A stretch of DNA of 64,000 nt from NCBI RefSeq assembly GCF_029910095.1, contig NZ_CP094526.1, positions 7,068,001 through 7,132,000 on the forward strand. The letters run 5' to 3'. Shown piece by piece: positions 1-9,908 of the stretch. Under the pieces are notes generated by a model. That model saw nothing but the letters and a program-made list of their open reading frames with translations, had not been told where the DNA came from and did not search any database. Within the stretch, counting starts at the first letter, position 1. Each line of letters opens with the position of its first letter. Source of the DNA: Bradyrhizobium sp. ISRA464. GTDB lineage: Bacteria; Pseudomonadota; Alphaproteobacteria; Rhizobiales; Xanthobacteraceae. The position numbers and the translations under genes are program-made.

Positions 1-1
1 C

Positions 2-79
2 GAGCGTCAGTTTAGCGCCGAAGACGCGGCTGCCTTGAACCTGATGTCCGGAGAGGTCCGCAAGGCATCGGGAGACTAA
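2..79 (+). CDS. C-terminal end of an unidentified protein (cut by window edge)
   Basis: An open frame enters from the left edge and stops at TAA, giving about 25 residues (ending EVRKASGD). It is too short to identify. It is in the same direction as the following aldo/keto reductase, about 100 nt away. Reading it as a real gene end is an inference from the open frame only. Confidence 0.35.
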   Translation, partial: ERQFSAEDAAALNLMSGEVRKASGD

Positions 80-185
80 TCATGGTCGATGAGCGGCCTG
101 ATGTCCGGAACTTCGCGCCTTGCCAACAAGGCCAATCTGCCCCAGTGTCCTGGGCCTCCGATCAAGAACAAGCGAAAGAAAACTC

Positions 186-1136
186 ATGAAGCATCGCCCG
201 CTCGGCCGCTCCGGCCTCACCGTTCCTCCCCTGTGCTTCGGCTGCAATGTCTTCGGCTGGACGGTGGACGAGACTTCATCCTTTCGATTGCTCGACACGG
301 TGCTCGAACACGGGCTGACGTTTCTGGATACGGCAGACGTCTATTCGCGCTGGGTGCCGGGCCATAGCGGCGGCGAGTCCGAGACGATCATCGGCAAATG
401 GATGAAGGCGCGCGGCAACCGCGATCGCGTCATCCTCGCCACCAAGGTCGGCATGGACATGGGCAACGGCAATGTCGGGCTGAAGCCGGACTATATCGCG
501 CGCGCCGTCGAGGACTCGCTGCGACGGCTGCAGACCGATACCATCGACCTGTACCAATCCCACAAGGATGATGAGGCGACCCCGCAGGAAGAGACGCTCG
601 CGGCCTACGACAAGCTGATCAAGGCCGGCAAGGTCCGGGCGATCGGAGCATCGAACTTCTCCGCGGAGCGGCTGAAGAGCGCGCTTGAGATTTCCAGGGC
701 GAACGGGCTGCCCCGCTACGAAACCATGCAGCCCGAATACAGCCTGGTGGAGCGGTCGAGCTACGAAGGCGCGCTGCAACGTGTCTGCGAGGACAACGAG
801 GTCGGCGTGATCACGTTCTTCTCTCTCGCCGCGGGATTTCTGACCGGCAAGTATCGCTCGGAGAGCGACTTTGCCAAGAGCCCGCGTGGGGCGCGCAGCA
901 TTCCAAAATACATGAATCCGGGCGGCAAGCGCATCTTGGCCTGCCTCGACGAGATCTCCGCTGAAACCCGCGCCGAGCCTGCCGCGATCGCGCTCGCCTG
1001 GCTGATGGCCAAGCCGTCCGTCACCGCGCCGATTGCCAGTGCGACCAAGCCCGAGCACGTCGCGACGCTTGTCGCGGCAACCAGGCTCGAGCTGACGAAA
1101 AATCAGATCGAACGCCTGGACGCAGCGAGCGCGTAG
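186..1136 (+). CDS. aldo/keto reductase
   Basis: A 316-residue NAD(P)H-dependent aldo/keto reductase with a TIM-barrel fold. The catalytic tetrad is visible: Asp and Tyr in DTADVY, Lys in ATKVG and His in YQSHKDD. The C-terminal cofactor-loop region (PIASATKPEHV) is also present. An in-frame start exists at 120, but the ATG at 186 (MKHRPLGRSGL) matches the family's normal N-terminus, so it was chosen. The substrate cannot be told from sequence; these enzymes reduce small aldehydes and sugars. It stands alone, followed by a palindromic repeat. Confidence 0.9.
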   Translation: MKHRPLGRSGLTVPPLCFGCNVFGWTVDETSSFRLLDTVLEHGLTFLDTADVYSRWVPGHSGGESETIIGKWMKARGNRDRVILATKVGMDMGNGNVGLKPDYIARAVEDSLRRLQTDTIDLYQSHKDDEATPQEETLAAYDKLIKAGKVRAIGASNFSAERLKSALEISRANGLPRYETMQPEYSLVERSSYEGALQRVCEDNEVGVITFFSLAAGFLTGKYRSESDFAKSPRGARSIPKYMNPGGKRILACLDEISAETRAEPAAIALAWLMAKPSVTAPIASATKPEHVATLVAATRLELTKNQIERLDAASA

Positions 1137-1202
1137 AACGAACCGGCGCTCGCGCGCCAAGGCTGAATGAGTTGTGATTGAAGCGGCTCGCCGCGGTTTC
1201 GG

Positions 1203-1354
1203 TTCACCTCTCCCCGCCGGGGAGAGGTCGGATTGCGCTCGGCGATGCGAAGCATCGTCCGGTGCAATCCGGGTGAGGGCCTGCGCTCTCGATAGACCGT
1301 AACCCCTCACCCGATTTGCTGCGCAAATCGACCTCTCCCAAGGGAGAGGTGAAC
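1203..1354. repeat. intergenic palindromic repeat, family A
   Basis: About 150 bp bounded by inverted GGGAGAGGT/ACCTCTCCC arms. It carries an internal CGATGCGAAGCATCG palindrome and a GATTTGCTGCGCAAATC palindrome. A nearly identical copy in reverse orientation is at 9721-9874, and diverged relatives lie at 10677, 13207 and 42690. It abuts the 3' end of htpX. Such mosaic elements are widespread in Bradyrhizobium intergenic regions. Confidence 0.85.
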
Positions 1355-2287
1355 CTAGCCCCACGGACCACGAGGAGTGGACGAGCCGCCCCACGGACCG
1401 CGCGGCGGATAGCCCGTCGGCGCGGAGCGCGGCGCGACCTGCGCGCCGAGCTCGGCGGCGAGCTGCTGCAGCGCCGCAATGCGGTTCGCGGTCGAGGGAT
1501 GGGTGGCAAACAGATTGTCGACGCCGTGGCCCGACAGCGGGTTGATGATGAACATGTGCGCGGTCGCGGGATTGCGCTCGGCCTCCATGTTCGGCACCTG
1601 ATCAGCGGCGTTCTCGATCTTGGTGAGTGCGGACGCCAGCCACATCGGCTGTCCGACGATGCGCGCGCCATAATTGTCTGCGGCGTATTCACGAGTGCGG
1701 CTGATCGCCATCTGCACCAGCATGGCGCCGAGCGGCGCCAGGATCATCATCGCGATCGAGCCGATGATGCCCGGGCCGTTGTTGCTGCTGCGGTTGCCGA
1801 AGAACATGCCGAATTGCGCCAGCATCGAGATCGCGCCGGCGATCGTCGCGGTGATCGTCATCGTCAGCGTGTCGTGATGCTTGATATGCGCGAGCTCGTG
1901 CGCGATCACGCCGGCGAGCTCCTCGCGGCTGAGCTGGCGGATCAGGCCGGTCGTGACGGCGACCGCCGCATTCTCCGGGTTGCGGCCGGTCGCGAACGCG
2001 TTGGGCTGCGCCTCGTCCATCAGGAACACGCGCGGCATCGGCAAGCTTGCGCGCCGGGCGAGCTCGGCGACGAGATCGGTGAGCTCCGGCGCGGACTGCC
2101 GGTCGACCTGATGGGCGCCGTACATCGACAGCACCATGCGGTCGGAATTCCAGTAGGTGAACAGATTGGTCGCAGCCGCGACCAGAAGCGCGATGATAGC
2201 GCCGGCACCGCCGCCGATCAGATAGCCGACGCCCATGAACAAAGCGGTGAGGCCGGCAAGCAGGAGCGCGGTGCGGACATGGTTCAT
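1355..2287 (-). CDS. htpX: membrane zinc metalloprotease HtpX (M48 family)
   Basis: A 310-residue inner-membrane protease for quality control of membrane proteins. Two hydrophobic segments lie at the N-terminus (about residues 5-50). The zinc motif is HELAH, and a downstream Glu in REYAADNYG is the expected third ligand. Two more hydrophobic stretches follow the HELAH motif. The ATG at 2287 (MNHVRTALL) was chosen over an upstream in-frame start because it begins directly with the first membrane helix. The C-terminal tail is Gly/Pro/Arg rich. The sequence matches the HtpX family along its length. Confidence 0.93.
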   Translation of the reverse strand: MNHVRTALLLAGLTALFMGVGYLIGGGAGAIIALLVAAATNLFTYWNSDRMVLSMYGAHQVDRQSAPELTDLVAELARRASLPMPRVFLMDEAQPNAFATGRNPENAAVAVTTGLIRQLSREELAGVIAHELAHIKHHDTLTMTITATIAGAISMLAQFGMFFGNRSSNNGPGIIGSIAMMILAPLGAMLVQMAISRTREYAADNYGARIVGQPMWLASALTKIENAADQVPNMEAERNPATAHMFIINPLSGHGVDNLFATHPSTANRIAALQQLAAELGAQVAPRSAPTGYPPRGPWGGSSTPRGPWG

Positions 2288-2440
2288 CGTGGTCCCCTGA
2301 AGGCAGCGGGAATGCTGCCACAACTGACGCCATTCAGGTAGGGATTCGGCGGCTCGCGCCGCAAGCGGAACCGCTGCGTCGCGGCGACGCGGGCAAGCTT
2401 AACAATCGGTCATCCGTCCCGTCCTGGGACCGCCGGGCCG

Positions 2441-4108
2441 CTATCCGTCCACCACGCCGGCAGCCGTCTCACGTACGGCCTTCGGCTCGGTTTCGCGCAA
2501 CGCGACGCGCAGCATCCGTGCGAGCTCGGCGCGGCTGTAGGGCTTTGCCAGGAACAGGATGCCCTCGTCGAGCCTGCCGTCCTGGTCAAGGGTATTCTCG
2601 GTGTAACCCGACGTGAACAACACACGCAAACCGGGCCGCCGCTTCTGCGCCTCGGTCGCGAGGTCGCGCCCGTTCATCGCACCGGGCATGATGACGTCGG
2701 TGAACAGCAGATCGACCGGCGCGCCGCTGTCCAGCACGGCCAGCGCCTCGGGGCAATTGTTGGCCGACAGCGGCGTGTAACCGAGGCTTTCGATCTGCGT
2801 GAGCACGTAGGAGCGCACCAGCTTGTCGTCGTCGACGACGAGCACGATCTCCTGCGCGCCGCGCAGATCCGGCTGCCGCTTGTCGGCCAAGGCCGGCTGC
2901 GACGTTGCGGCGGCGCGCGGCAGATAGAGCACGACGCGCGTGCCGCGGCCGACCGTGCTGTCGAGGGTGATGTGGCCGTTGGACTGCTTGACGAAGCCGT
3001 AGACCATGCTCAAGCCGAGCCCGGTGCCCTTGCCGACATCCTTGGTGGTGAAGAACGGCTCAAAGACCTTCGGCAGATCGGCTTCCGCGATGCCGTGGCC
3101 GGTGTCGGTCAGCGCGATCGCGACATAGTCGCCGGCGGCGAGCCCGTCATGGCCATGCACGTCGGCCGGCTTGAGCTCGGCGGCGCGGGTCTCGATCAGG
3201 AGCGTGCCGCCCTTGGGCATCGCGTCGCGTGAGTTCAGCGCCAGATTGATGATCGCGGTGACGAGCTGGTTGGAATCGACCAGCGCGCGCGGCAGGTCGG
3301 GCGCGGCGCGCAGATCGATGTCGACACGATCGCCGATGGTCGGCCGCAACAGCTCGATCGTGTCGGCGATCAGCGCATTGACGTCGACGTCGGTCGGCTG
3401 CAACGGCTGCCGCCGCGCGAACGCTAGCAGATGCCGCGTCAGCGACGCACCGCGCTCGGCGGCGTCGCGGATCAGGCCGGTGATCTCGGCGAGCTGCCGG
3501 TTGTGCGTCACCGCCTCGGCGAGGATGTCGATCGTGCCGGTGATCACGGTGAGGATGTTGTTGAAGTCGTGCGCGATGCCGCCGGTGAGCTGGCCGACCG
3601 CCTCCATCTTCTGCGCCTGGCGGATCTTGTTCTCGTTGGCCTCGGCCTCGCGGAAGCGCTGCAGCAGCACCTCCGAGCGCTGGCGCTGCCGTCCCTCCTC
3701 CGCGAGCGCGATATGCGCCTCGCGCAACTGCGCTGCGGTCGGGATCGCCAGCACCCTCGGGATCAGCGGCCACAGCAGCACCGCGGTGAAGATCGAGGCG
3801 ATGGCGGTGAGCGCCTTGATCAGGCCCTCGAGACCGTAGACCGGGACCCACAGCGTGTAGATCGCGAACACGTGCGTCAGTCCGCAGGCGAGGATGAAGG
3901 TGGCGAACGGCCAGGCCATCCAGCCGAACTGGAAATCGCGGCGCTTGTAAACGACGATCGCGAGCGCAAACGGAATCGAGAAATACGACGCCGCAATGAT
4001 CGCGTCGGAAATGACATGAAGCCAGATCAGCTCCGGCTCCCACAGCAGGCAGATGCCATGAGGCGAAAGCGTCGACGAGTCCAAGAGACGCTCGAGAAAA
4101 CTCCACAT
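2441..4108 (-). CDS. hybrid sensor histidine kinase with ethylene-receptor-like membrane sensor and receiver domain
   Basis: A 555-residue membrane sensor kinase. Residues ~28-120 form three or more membrane helices resembling the ethylene-binding domain of plant ETR1 and cyanobacterial Etr1: Asp35, Tyr42, Ile45, Pro46, Ile72, Cys75 and His79 have the same spacing as the ETR1 binding residues (constant offset of 10). A coiled linker (~125-165) leads to a HisKA domain with phospho-acceptor His180 in AHDFNN. Next come an HATPase_c domain with DTGHGI and GTGLGL boxes, and a C-terminal receiver with phospho-Asp near residue 471 (FTDVIMPG). The ATG at 4108 has a GGAGGG ribosome site; an upstream in-frame start lacks one. 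No partner response regulator is adjacent. Confidence 0.93.
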   Translation of the reverse strand: MWSFLERLLDSSTLSPHGICLLWEPELIWLHVISDAIIAASYFSIPFALAIVVYKRRDFQFGWMAWPFATFILACGLTHVFAIYTLWVPVYGLEGLIKALTAIASIFTAVLLWPLIPRVLAIPTAAQLREAHIALAEEGRQRQRSEVLLQRFREAEANENKIRQAQKMEAVGQLTGGIAHDFNNILTVITGTIDILAEAVTHNRQLAEITGLIRDAAERGASLTRHLLAFARRQPLQPTDVDVNALIADTIELLRPTIGDRVDIDLRAAPDLPRALVDSNQLVTAIINLALNSRDAMPKGGTLLIETRAAELKPADVHGHDGLAAGDYVAIALTDTGHGIAEADLPKVFEPFFTTKDVGKGTGLGLSMVYGFVKQSNGHITLDSTVGRGTRVVLYLPRAAATSQPALADKRQPDLRGAQEIVLVVDDDKLVRSYVLTQIESLGYTPLSANNCPEALAVLDSGAPVDLLFTDVIMPGAMNGRDLATEAQKRRPGLRVLFTSGYTENTLDQDGRLDEGILFLAKPYSRAELARMLRVALRETEPKAVRETAAGVVDG

Positions 4109-4279
4109 GGGTCCCTCCGGGCGTGACGGATCCGCCGACCCCTGCCCGCGAATCACCTGCCGATCATAGCGGCGGCGGATGGCCGCGCCGACGCCCAAAT
4201 AGTCTACCCCGTTGTTGCGCCGCGTCGAGCTGGTGTATGCAGGACGAGCCTTTTCGCCTCCCCCAGCCCGGTGACATCG

Positions 4280-5629
4280 ATGCCAGCATGCTCCCCCCGC
4301 GTCCCGATGACGATCGCTGCGATGACGGCTGCGCTGGCCCTTTCATCCGTCGCGTCGGCGCAACAGCCGTTTCCGCCACCCGTAAAACCCCTGCCTGCGA
4401 AGCCGCGGCCGGCCGTGGCCTCGCCGCGGGCCGCGTCATGCCACAACGGGCAGAGCTTCGACCGCTTTCTCGCCGAGCTGAAGCAAAGGGCCGTCGCGGC
4501 CGGCGTTTCGCAGCAGACCATCGCGGAGGCCTCGCCCTACCTCGTCTACGACCAGGGCATCGTCAATCGCGACCGCGGCCAGCGCGTGTTCGGCCAGCTA
4601 TTCACCCAGTTCGCCGGCCGCATGGCCGCGACCTATCGCATGCAGCAGGGCCAGCAGTACATCAGGACCTACGCTGCAGCCTTTGCGCGCGCCGAGAAGG
4701 AGTATGGTGTGCCGCCCGCGGTGATCGCCGCGTTCTGGGGACTGGAGAGCGATTTCGGCGCCCAAATGGGCAATCTGCCGACGCTGAAATCGCTGGTGTC
4801 GCTCGCCTATGATTGCCGCCGCTCCGAGATGTTCCAGGGCGAAACCATCGCGGCGCTGAAGATCATCGATCGCGGCGACCTCACCCCCGACGAGATGATC
4901 GGCTCCTGGGCCGGCGAGCTCGGCCAGACGCAATTCCTGCCGACGCATTACGTCAACTACGCCGTCGATTACGACGGCGACGGCCATCGCAATCTGCTCA
5001 GTAGCGGACCCGACGTGATCGGCTCGACTGCGAACTACATCGCCAACGGATTGAAGTGGCGGCGCGGCGAACCGTGGCTGCAGGAGGTGCGCGTGCCGCA
5101 GGCGGCGAACTTCGCAAGTTTCCCTTGGGACCAGGCCGACCTGACCATCAAGCTGCCGCGCGCGAAATGGGCTTCGCTCGGCGTCACCATGAGCGATGGC
5201 AAGCCGCTGCCGAACGACGACATGCCGGCGTCGCTGCTGCTGCCGATGGGCCGGATGGGGCCGGCGTTTCTCGCCTACGCGAATTTCGCCGCCTACACCG
5301 AGTGGAATAACTCGCTGATCTATTCGACCACCGCCGGCTATCTCGCCAGCCGCATCGCAGGCAGCCCGCCGATGCAGCGCCCCCACGGGCCGGTCGCGCA
5401 ACTGCCGTTCCACGAGATCAAGGAGCTGCAAGGGCTTCTGGTGCGCGCCGGCTTCGATGTCGGCAAGGTCGACGGCGTGCTGGGACAGGCGAGCCGCAGC
5501 GCGGTGAAGGCGATGCAGCTCAAATACGGCCTGCCAGCGGATTCCTGGCCGACCGCCGACCTCTTGGCGCGGATGCGCGGGACGCGCACGCCGTCGCCCA
5601 CGGAAGCCGCGTTCCCGGGGATGCGGTAA
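4280..5629 (+). CDS. lytic murein transglycosylase (MltB-like) with peptidoglycan-binding domain
   Basis: A protein of about 449 residues that cleaves peptidoglycan glycan strands in the periplasm. A signal peptide (AALALSSVASA) is followed by a Pro-rich linker and an SLT_2/MltB domain. The catalytic Glu is in FWGLESDFG, and the family block GELGQTQFLPTHY is present. A C-terminal PG_binding_1 domain begins near KELQGLLVRAGFDVGKVDG. Possible starts are GTG 4271, ATG 4280 and ATG 4307; none has a clear ribosome site, and 4307 would give the most typical signal peptide. It diverges from the histidine kinase on the other strand. Confidence 0.9.
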   Translation: MPACSPRVPMTIAAMTAALALSSVASAQQPFPPPVKPLPAKPRPAVASPRAASCHNGQSFDRFLAELKQRAVAAGVSQQTIAEASPYLVYDQGIVNRDRGQRVFGQLFTQFAGRMAATYRMQQGQQYIRTYAAAFARAEKEYGVPPAVIAAFWGLESDFGAQMGNLPTLKSLVSLAYDCRRSEMFQGETIAALKIIDRGDLTPDEMIGSWAGELGQTQFLPTHYVNYAVDYDGDGHRNLLSSGPDVIGSTANYIANGLKWRRGEPWLQEVRVPQAANFASFPWDQADLTIKLPRAKWASLGVTMSDGKPLPNDDMPASLLLPMGRMGPAFLAYANFAAYTEWNNSLIYSTTAGYLASRIAGSPPMQRPHGPVAQLPFHEIKELQGLLVRAGFDVGKVDGVLGQASRSAVKAMQLKYGLPADSWPTADLLARMRGTRTPSPTEAAFPGMR

Positions 5630-5673
5630 GACCTCGTCGGGCCCTCACGAGGTAGCGCACGCTGCACCTGCCC

Positions 5674-5770
5674 CGTCGTCCTGAGGAGCGCGCCCTCGCG
5701 CGCGTCTCGAAGGATCGACGGCCACCGGCCGGGCCGTTCATCCTTCGAGACGCCGCTGCGCGGGGATGAC
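5674..5770. repeat. intergenic palindromic repeat, family B
   Basis: Inverted arms GTCTCGAAGGAT and ATCCTTCGAGAC with GAGGAGCGCG next to them. Related copies lie at 6413-6540 and 27693-27795. It lies between the transglycosylase and the DUF1993 gene and could act as a transcript end, but no T-run is present. Confidence 0.75.
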
Positions 5771-5900
5771 GGGATTGGGAAGGCGACCTGGAATATTTGA
5801 CCAACTATTACAGCCCTTCGCAGTTGTATTCTTCCACCTGCCGCCCCATGTGCAGCATCGCCGTTCGGCACATCCGATTTCCGCAGCGAGAGAGCATCAC

Positions 5901-6404
5901 ATGTCCTTTTATGACGCCGTCGTCCCCGCTTACCTGCAAATGCTCAACAGCCTCACCGGCGTGCTCACCAAGGCGGAGGCGCATTGCGAGGCCAGGAAGA
6001 TCCAGCCCGAGGTGCTCTTGGGATCGCGGCTCTATCCCGACATGCTGCCGCTCGCGAAGCAGGTGCAGCTGGTCTGCGATTTCGCCTCCAAGGGCTGCGC
6101 GCGGCTGACGCACAGCGAGGTGCCCTCGACGCCCGACACCGAAAAGACCTTCGGCGAATTGAAGCAGCGGCTGGCCAAGACCGTCGACTATGTGAAGTCG
6201 TTCAAGCCGGCGCAGTTCGAAGGCTGTGATGCGAAGGAGGTCACCTTCCCGGCCGGCCCCGACCGCAGCATCACGCTGACGGGTCAGCAATTCGCCAGCG
6301 CGTTCTCCTTCCCGAACTTCTATTTCCACGCCGCGACCGCCTACGGCATCCTGCGCCACAACGGTGTCGAGATCGGCAAGCGCGATTTCCTCGGCGTGAG
6401 CTGA
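5901..6404 (+). CDS. DUF1993 family protein
   Basis: A 167-residue soluble protein matching the DUF1993 family, which belongs to a DinB-like four-helix fold. It starts MSFYDAVVPAYLQML and contains the family blocks LYPDMLPLAKQVQ and NFYFHAATAYGILRH. The ATG at 5901 was chosen because it starts at the family N-terminus and is preceded by a GAGAGA stretch. No biochemical function is established for the family. It stands alone between two family B repeats. Confidence 0.85.
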   Translation: MSFYDAVVPAYLQMLNSLTGVLTKAEAHCEARKIQPEVLLGSRLYPDMLPLAKQVQLVCDFASKGCARLTHSEVPSTPDTEKTFGELKQRLAKTVDYVKSFKPAQFEGCDAKEVTFPAGPDRSITLTGQQFASAFSFPNFYFHAATAYGILRHNGVEIGKRDFLGVS

Positions 6405-6412
6405 CTTGCGCC

Positions 6413-6540
6413 CCCTCATGGTGAGGAGCGCGTCTTCGCGCGTCTCGAACCATGAGGCCCCGCTCGGGCCGCATCCTTCGAGACGCCGCTTTGCGGCTAC
6501 TCCAGCGACAATGGCGAAGCCATTGCGCAGGGATGAGGAT
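6413..6540. repeat. intergenic palindromic repeat, family B
   Basis: A second family B copy with GTGAGGAGCGCG, GTCTCGAACCATGAGG and CCTTCGAGACGCCGC blocks. It contains an additional inverted pair around AATGGCGAAGCCATT. It fills most of the gap between the DUF1993 and SDR genes. Confidence 0.75.
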
Positions 6541-6642
6541 CGCAGGTTGAGGCGCCGCATATTCCCCGACGCGGGATTTTCGCCTCACGCACTCAGCCGT
6601 GCTAGTGCTTCCCGACAACAACAAGACGTCAGGGAGCACGCC

Positions 6643-7503
6643 ATGTCCGCCACCACCCACGCGCCGAAATCCATCGATCCCTCCGCTTCGCTGCACGCGG
6701 AGTCACTCGGGCAGGCGAAGAGCCACGGCCGCCTCGCCGGCCGCCGCATCATCGTGGTCGGCGCGGGACAGCGCAACACCGTCGATGAGGAACCGCCGAT
6801 CGGCAACGGCCGCGCGATGAGCGTGCTGTTCGCGCGCGAGGGCGCGTCTGTCGCGTGCCTCGACATCAACAAGGAAGCCGCCGACGACACCGTCGCGCAG
6901 ATCACACGCGAAGGCGGCAAGGCGTTCACCGACGTGGTCGACGTCTCCGACGTTGCGCAGATCGCGCCTGCGGTCGAGCGCTGCACCGAGAGGCTCGGCG
7001 GGCTCGACGGGCTGGCGCTGAATGTCGGCATCTCCTGCGGCTTGTCGCTGCCCAACATGACGGCAGAGGCGTGGGACCGCGACTATGCCGTCAACGTTCG
7101 CAGCCACATGCTGTTCGCGCAGAAGGCGCTGGAGGTGATGGCGCCCGGCGGCGCGATCATCCTGATCTCCTCGATGGCGAGCCAGCGCGCGGGCGGCCGC
7201 AATCCGGCCTATGAATCCTCCAAGGCCGCGCAGATCGCGCTGGGCCGGGCGATCGCGCGCGCGGGCGAGGACAGGGGCATTCGCTGCAATGTGATCGCGC
7301 CCGGCTTCATGGACACGCCGATGGGCCGCGACGCCAGCCGAAGGCGGGCGGATCGGGCATTGACAGTGCCTTTCGGCCGCCAGGGCACTGGATGGGAGGT
7401 CGCCTATACCGCGTTGTTCCTGATTTCGAACGAATCTTCCTACGTGAACGCGCACACGCTGTTCCTTGACGCAGGTCATATGGGCGGGATCGTGCGTGGC
7501 TAA
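6643..7503 (+). CDS. short-chain dehydrogenase/reductase (SDR)
   Basis: A 286-residue NAD(P)-dependent oxidoreductase. The Rossmann glycine motif is stretched (GAGQRNTVDEEPPIGNG), a variant seen in one SDR subgroup. Catalytic Ser-Tyr-Lys are in ISSMAS and YESSK. The C-terminal CNVIAPGFMDTPM block is typical. The ATG at 6643 has AGGGAG eight nucleotides upstream. About 30 residues precede the Rossmann fold, longer than usual. The substrate is unknown. It is followed at 88 nt by an Old Yellow Enzyme gene in the same direction, possibly co-transcribed. Confidence 0.9.
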   Translation: MSATTHAPKSIDPSASLHAESLGQAKSHGRLAGRRIIVVGAGQRNTVDEEPPIGNGRAMSVLFAREGASVACLDINKEAADDTVAQITREGGKAFTDVVDVSDVAQIAPAVERCTERLGGLDGLALNVGISCGLSLPNMTAEAWDRDYAVNVRSHMLFAQKALEVMAPGGAIILISSMASQRAGGRNPAYESSKAAQIALGRAIARAGEDRGIRCNVIAPGFMDTPMGRDASRRRADRALTVPFGRQGTGWEVAYTALFLISNESSYVNAHTLFLDAGHMGGIVRG

Positions 7504-7590
7504 CCTGCAGCATACGAATGGCGCGGCCATTGCGCTTGTCGCCGCAATGCACAACTGTCCGCTATCCGTCATTTCCTGGAATACTTCCCG

Positions 7591-8694
7591 ATGAGCCAAT
7601 CGACCAAACTCTTCGAGCCCTTCAAGCTTGGCCCGCTGACGCTGCCGAACCGCCTGGTGATGGCGCCGCTGACGCGCAACCGCGCGGTGCCGCCCGGCAT
7701 GGTGCCGAGCCCGCTCGCCGTGGACTATTACGCCCAGCGCGCCTCCGCCGGCCTCCTGATATCGGAGGCGAGCCAGGTCTCGCAGCAGGGCCAGGGCTAC
7801 CAGGACACGCCCGGCATCTATTCGAAGGAGCAGGTCGAAGCCTGGAAGAAGGTCACCGACCGCGTGCATGAGCGCAGCGGCCGCATCTTTATCCAGATCT
7901 GGCATGTCGGCCGTATCTCTCATGTCGCGCTGCAGCCGAACGGCGGCGCGCCAGTGGCCCCCAGCGCGATCAAGGCCAAGACCAAGACCTTCGTCAACGG
8001 CACCTTCGCCGATGTCTCCGAACCGCGCGCGCTGGAGTTGTCTGAAATTCCCGGGATCGTCGACGACTTCAAGCGCGGCACCGCGAACGCGTTGGCCGCC
8101 GGCTTCGACGGCGTCGAGATCCACGGCGCCAACGGCTATCTGCTCGACCAGTTCGCCAAGGACGGTACCAACAAGCGCACCGATGCTTACGGCGGATCGA
8201 TCGAGAACCGCGCGAAGCTGATGCTCGAGGTCTCGAAGGCTGTCGCGGCGGAAGCCGGCGCCGACCGCACCGGCATCCGCATCTCGCCGGTGACGCCGTC
8301 CAACGACGTCTCGGACTCCAACCCGCAGCCGCTGTTCGACTACATCGTCGACCACCTCAATGCGCTGAAGCTGGCTTACATCCACGTCATCGAGGGCGCG
8401 ACCGGTGGGCCTCGCGACATCGCGCCGTTCGACTACGGCTCGCTGCGCAAGCGCTTCAAGCAGGCCTACATCGCCAACAACGGCTACGACCTCGCGCTGG
8501 CGACCAAGGTGCTGGATGCCGGCGCCGCCGACCTGATCGCCTTCGGCAAGCCGTTCATCTCCAACCCCGATTTAGTCGAGCGATTGAAGAAGGGCGCGCC
8601 CCTCAACGATTGGGACAAGGCCACCTTCTACGGCGGCGGCGCCAAGGGCTACACGGACTACCCAACGCTAAAAGCGACCGAAGCGGCGGAATAA
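7591..8694 (+). CDS. Old Yellow Enzyme family NADH:flavin oxidoreductase (NemA-like alkene reductase)
   Basis: A 367-residue FMN-dependent TIM-barrel ene-reductase. It reduces activated C=C bonds (enones, maleimides, some nitro compounds) in the cytoplasm. Family blocks seen are LPNRLVMAPLTRNRA at the N-terminus, QIWHVGR, DGVEIHGANGYLLDQF with the substrate His/Asn pair, and YGGSIENR. Length is normal for NemA/XenA-type enzymes. It is probably co-transcribed with the upstream SDR. Confidence 0.92.
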   Translation: MSQSTKLFEPFKLGPLTLPNRLVMAPLTRNRAVPPGMVPSPLAVDYYAQRASAGLLISEASQVSQQGQGYQDTPGIYSKEQVEAWKKVTDRVHERSGRIFIQIWHVGRISHVALQPNGGAPVAPSAIKAKTKTFVNGTFADVSEPRALELSEIPGIVDDFKRGTANALAAGFDGVEIHGANGYLLDQFAKDGTNKRTDAYGGSIENRAKLMLEVSKAVAAEAGADRTGIRISPVTPSNDVSDSNPQPLFDYIVDHLNALKLAYIHVIEGATGGPRDIAPFDYGSLRKRFKQAYIANNGYDLALATKVLDAGAADLIAFGKPFISNPDLVERLKKGAPLNDWDKATFYGGGAKGYTDYPTLKATEAAE

Positions 8695-8875
8695 TCCCGG
8701 GCGTCCGAAACATCATGCGATCCGGGGCGCACCCGCGTCCTGGATTTTTTTATGCGTCGATGGCCGGTTGAGAGACTTAGCCAGCCACGCCGCCGCGCGG
8801 TGAGCGCTGGCCATGACCTCCGGCGCCGCGTAGCATGAACCGTATGGATGAGGCCTCAATACGATCGCGCAAGGG

Positions 8876-9706
8876 ATGAGCAGGGATAACGCCGAGGATA
8901 TCGTTCGCCGCGCGACCGCTGCCTTCAACGCCGGCCGGCATGACGAAGCGATCGGGCTCTGCGAACGCGGTCTCGCGCGCGAGCCCGGCGAGCCGATGCT
9001 CAGCCATCTGCTGGCCGCGGTGCGGTTCGCCAAAGGCGAGATCGCGCCGGCACGCACGCACATCGAGACGAGCCTGGCGCGGCGCCCCAACAACGTCGCG
9101 GCCCGGCTGCTCGCCGCCCGCATCGCGCGCGCCGGCGGCGAATTCGATGCGGCGCTGACGCATCTCGACCGCGCGATCGCACTCAAGCCGCAGCGCGATG
9201 TCTTTGTCGAGAAGGCGCGCACGCTCGAGCTGGCCGGCCGGAAAACGCAAGCGCGCGAGGCCTGGGAGGCGATCCTCACGGTCATCCCGCAGCATCAGGA
9301 AGCAACCGCAAGGCTCGGCCGGTTGGCGTGGGAGGATGGCGACCTCGCGCACGCCGTGAACCTGCTCGAGCTCGCCACCGCGAGCGACGCGCCGGCCTCG
9401 GTGTGGTTCGATCTCGGCGTGGCGCGGCAGGACCTGCGCGATCATGATGGAGCCGCGCGCGCCTACAGCAAGGCGCTCGAGCTCAAGCCCGATTACGCCG
9501 AGGCTGCGCTCAATCTGGGAATCGCGCTGCAGGACGGCGGCGCCCCCGATGCAGCGATCGGCGCGTTCGCGCGCGCCTACGGCCTGCGTCCGCAACTGTT
9601 CGGATCGATCGCGATGGCGCTGACCTCGGCCTCGCATGGCCGCCTGTGGCTCGACGAGGACGCGCTGCGCAAGGCGCTGGAGCATGATGAAATTGGATTA
9701 AGCTGA
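8876..9706 (+). CDS. tetratricopeptide repeat (TPR) protein
   Basis: A 276-residue protein made almost entirely of TPR helices. Repeats can be followed from about residue 5 (AFNAGRHDEAIGLCERGLAREP), through FDAALTHLDRAIALKP and HDGAARAYSKALELKP, to AEAALNLGIALQDGG. No signal peptide is evident, so it is probably cytoplasmic. TPR proteins are protein-binding scaffolds; no partner can be named. The start at 8876 has AAGGG immediately upstream, a tight spacing. A family A repeat follows. Confidence 0.85.
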   Translation: MSRDNAEDIVRRATAAFNAGRHDEAIGLCERGLAREPGEPMLSHLLAAVRFAKGEIAPARTHIETSLARRPNNVAARLLAARIARAGGEFDAALTHLDRAIALKPQRDVFVEKARTLELAGRKTQAREAWEAILTVIPQHQEATARLGRLAWEDGDLAHAVNLLELATASDAPASVWFDLGVARQDLRDHDGAARAYSKALELKPDYAEAALNLGIALQDGGAPDAAIGAFARAYGLRPQLFGSIAMALTSASHGRLWLDEDALRKALEHDEIGLS

Positions 9707-9720
9707 AATGGTGTCAGGAG

Positions 9721-9874
9721 TCACCTCTCCCTTTGGGAGAGGTCGATTTGCGCAGCAAATCGGGTGAGGGGTTACGGTCTATCGAGAGCGCAAAGCCCCT
9801 CACCCGGATTGCACGGACGATGCTCCGCATCGCCGAGCGCAATCCGACCTCTCCCCGACGGGGAGAGGTGAACC
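9721..9874. repeat. intergenic palindromic repeat, family A (inverted copy)
   Basis: About 150 bp that is nearly the exact reverse complement of 1203-1354, including the CCCCTCACCC blocks and both internal palindromes. The near-identity of two copies 8.5 kb apart suggests recent mobility or gene conversion. Confidence 0.87.
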
Positions 9875-9908
9875 GCGGCGTGTCGATTCGACCAAGACTG
9901 ATCGCGCG

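Noticed and set aside
1203..1354. Family A palindromes considered as attC/integron sites or CRISPR repeats
   Set aside because: Copies are scattered singly between unrelated genes in both orientations, without an integrase, cassette structure or regular spacing.
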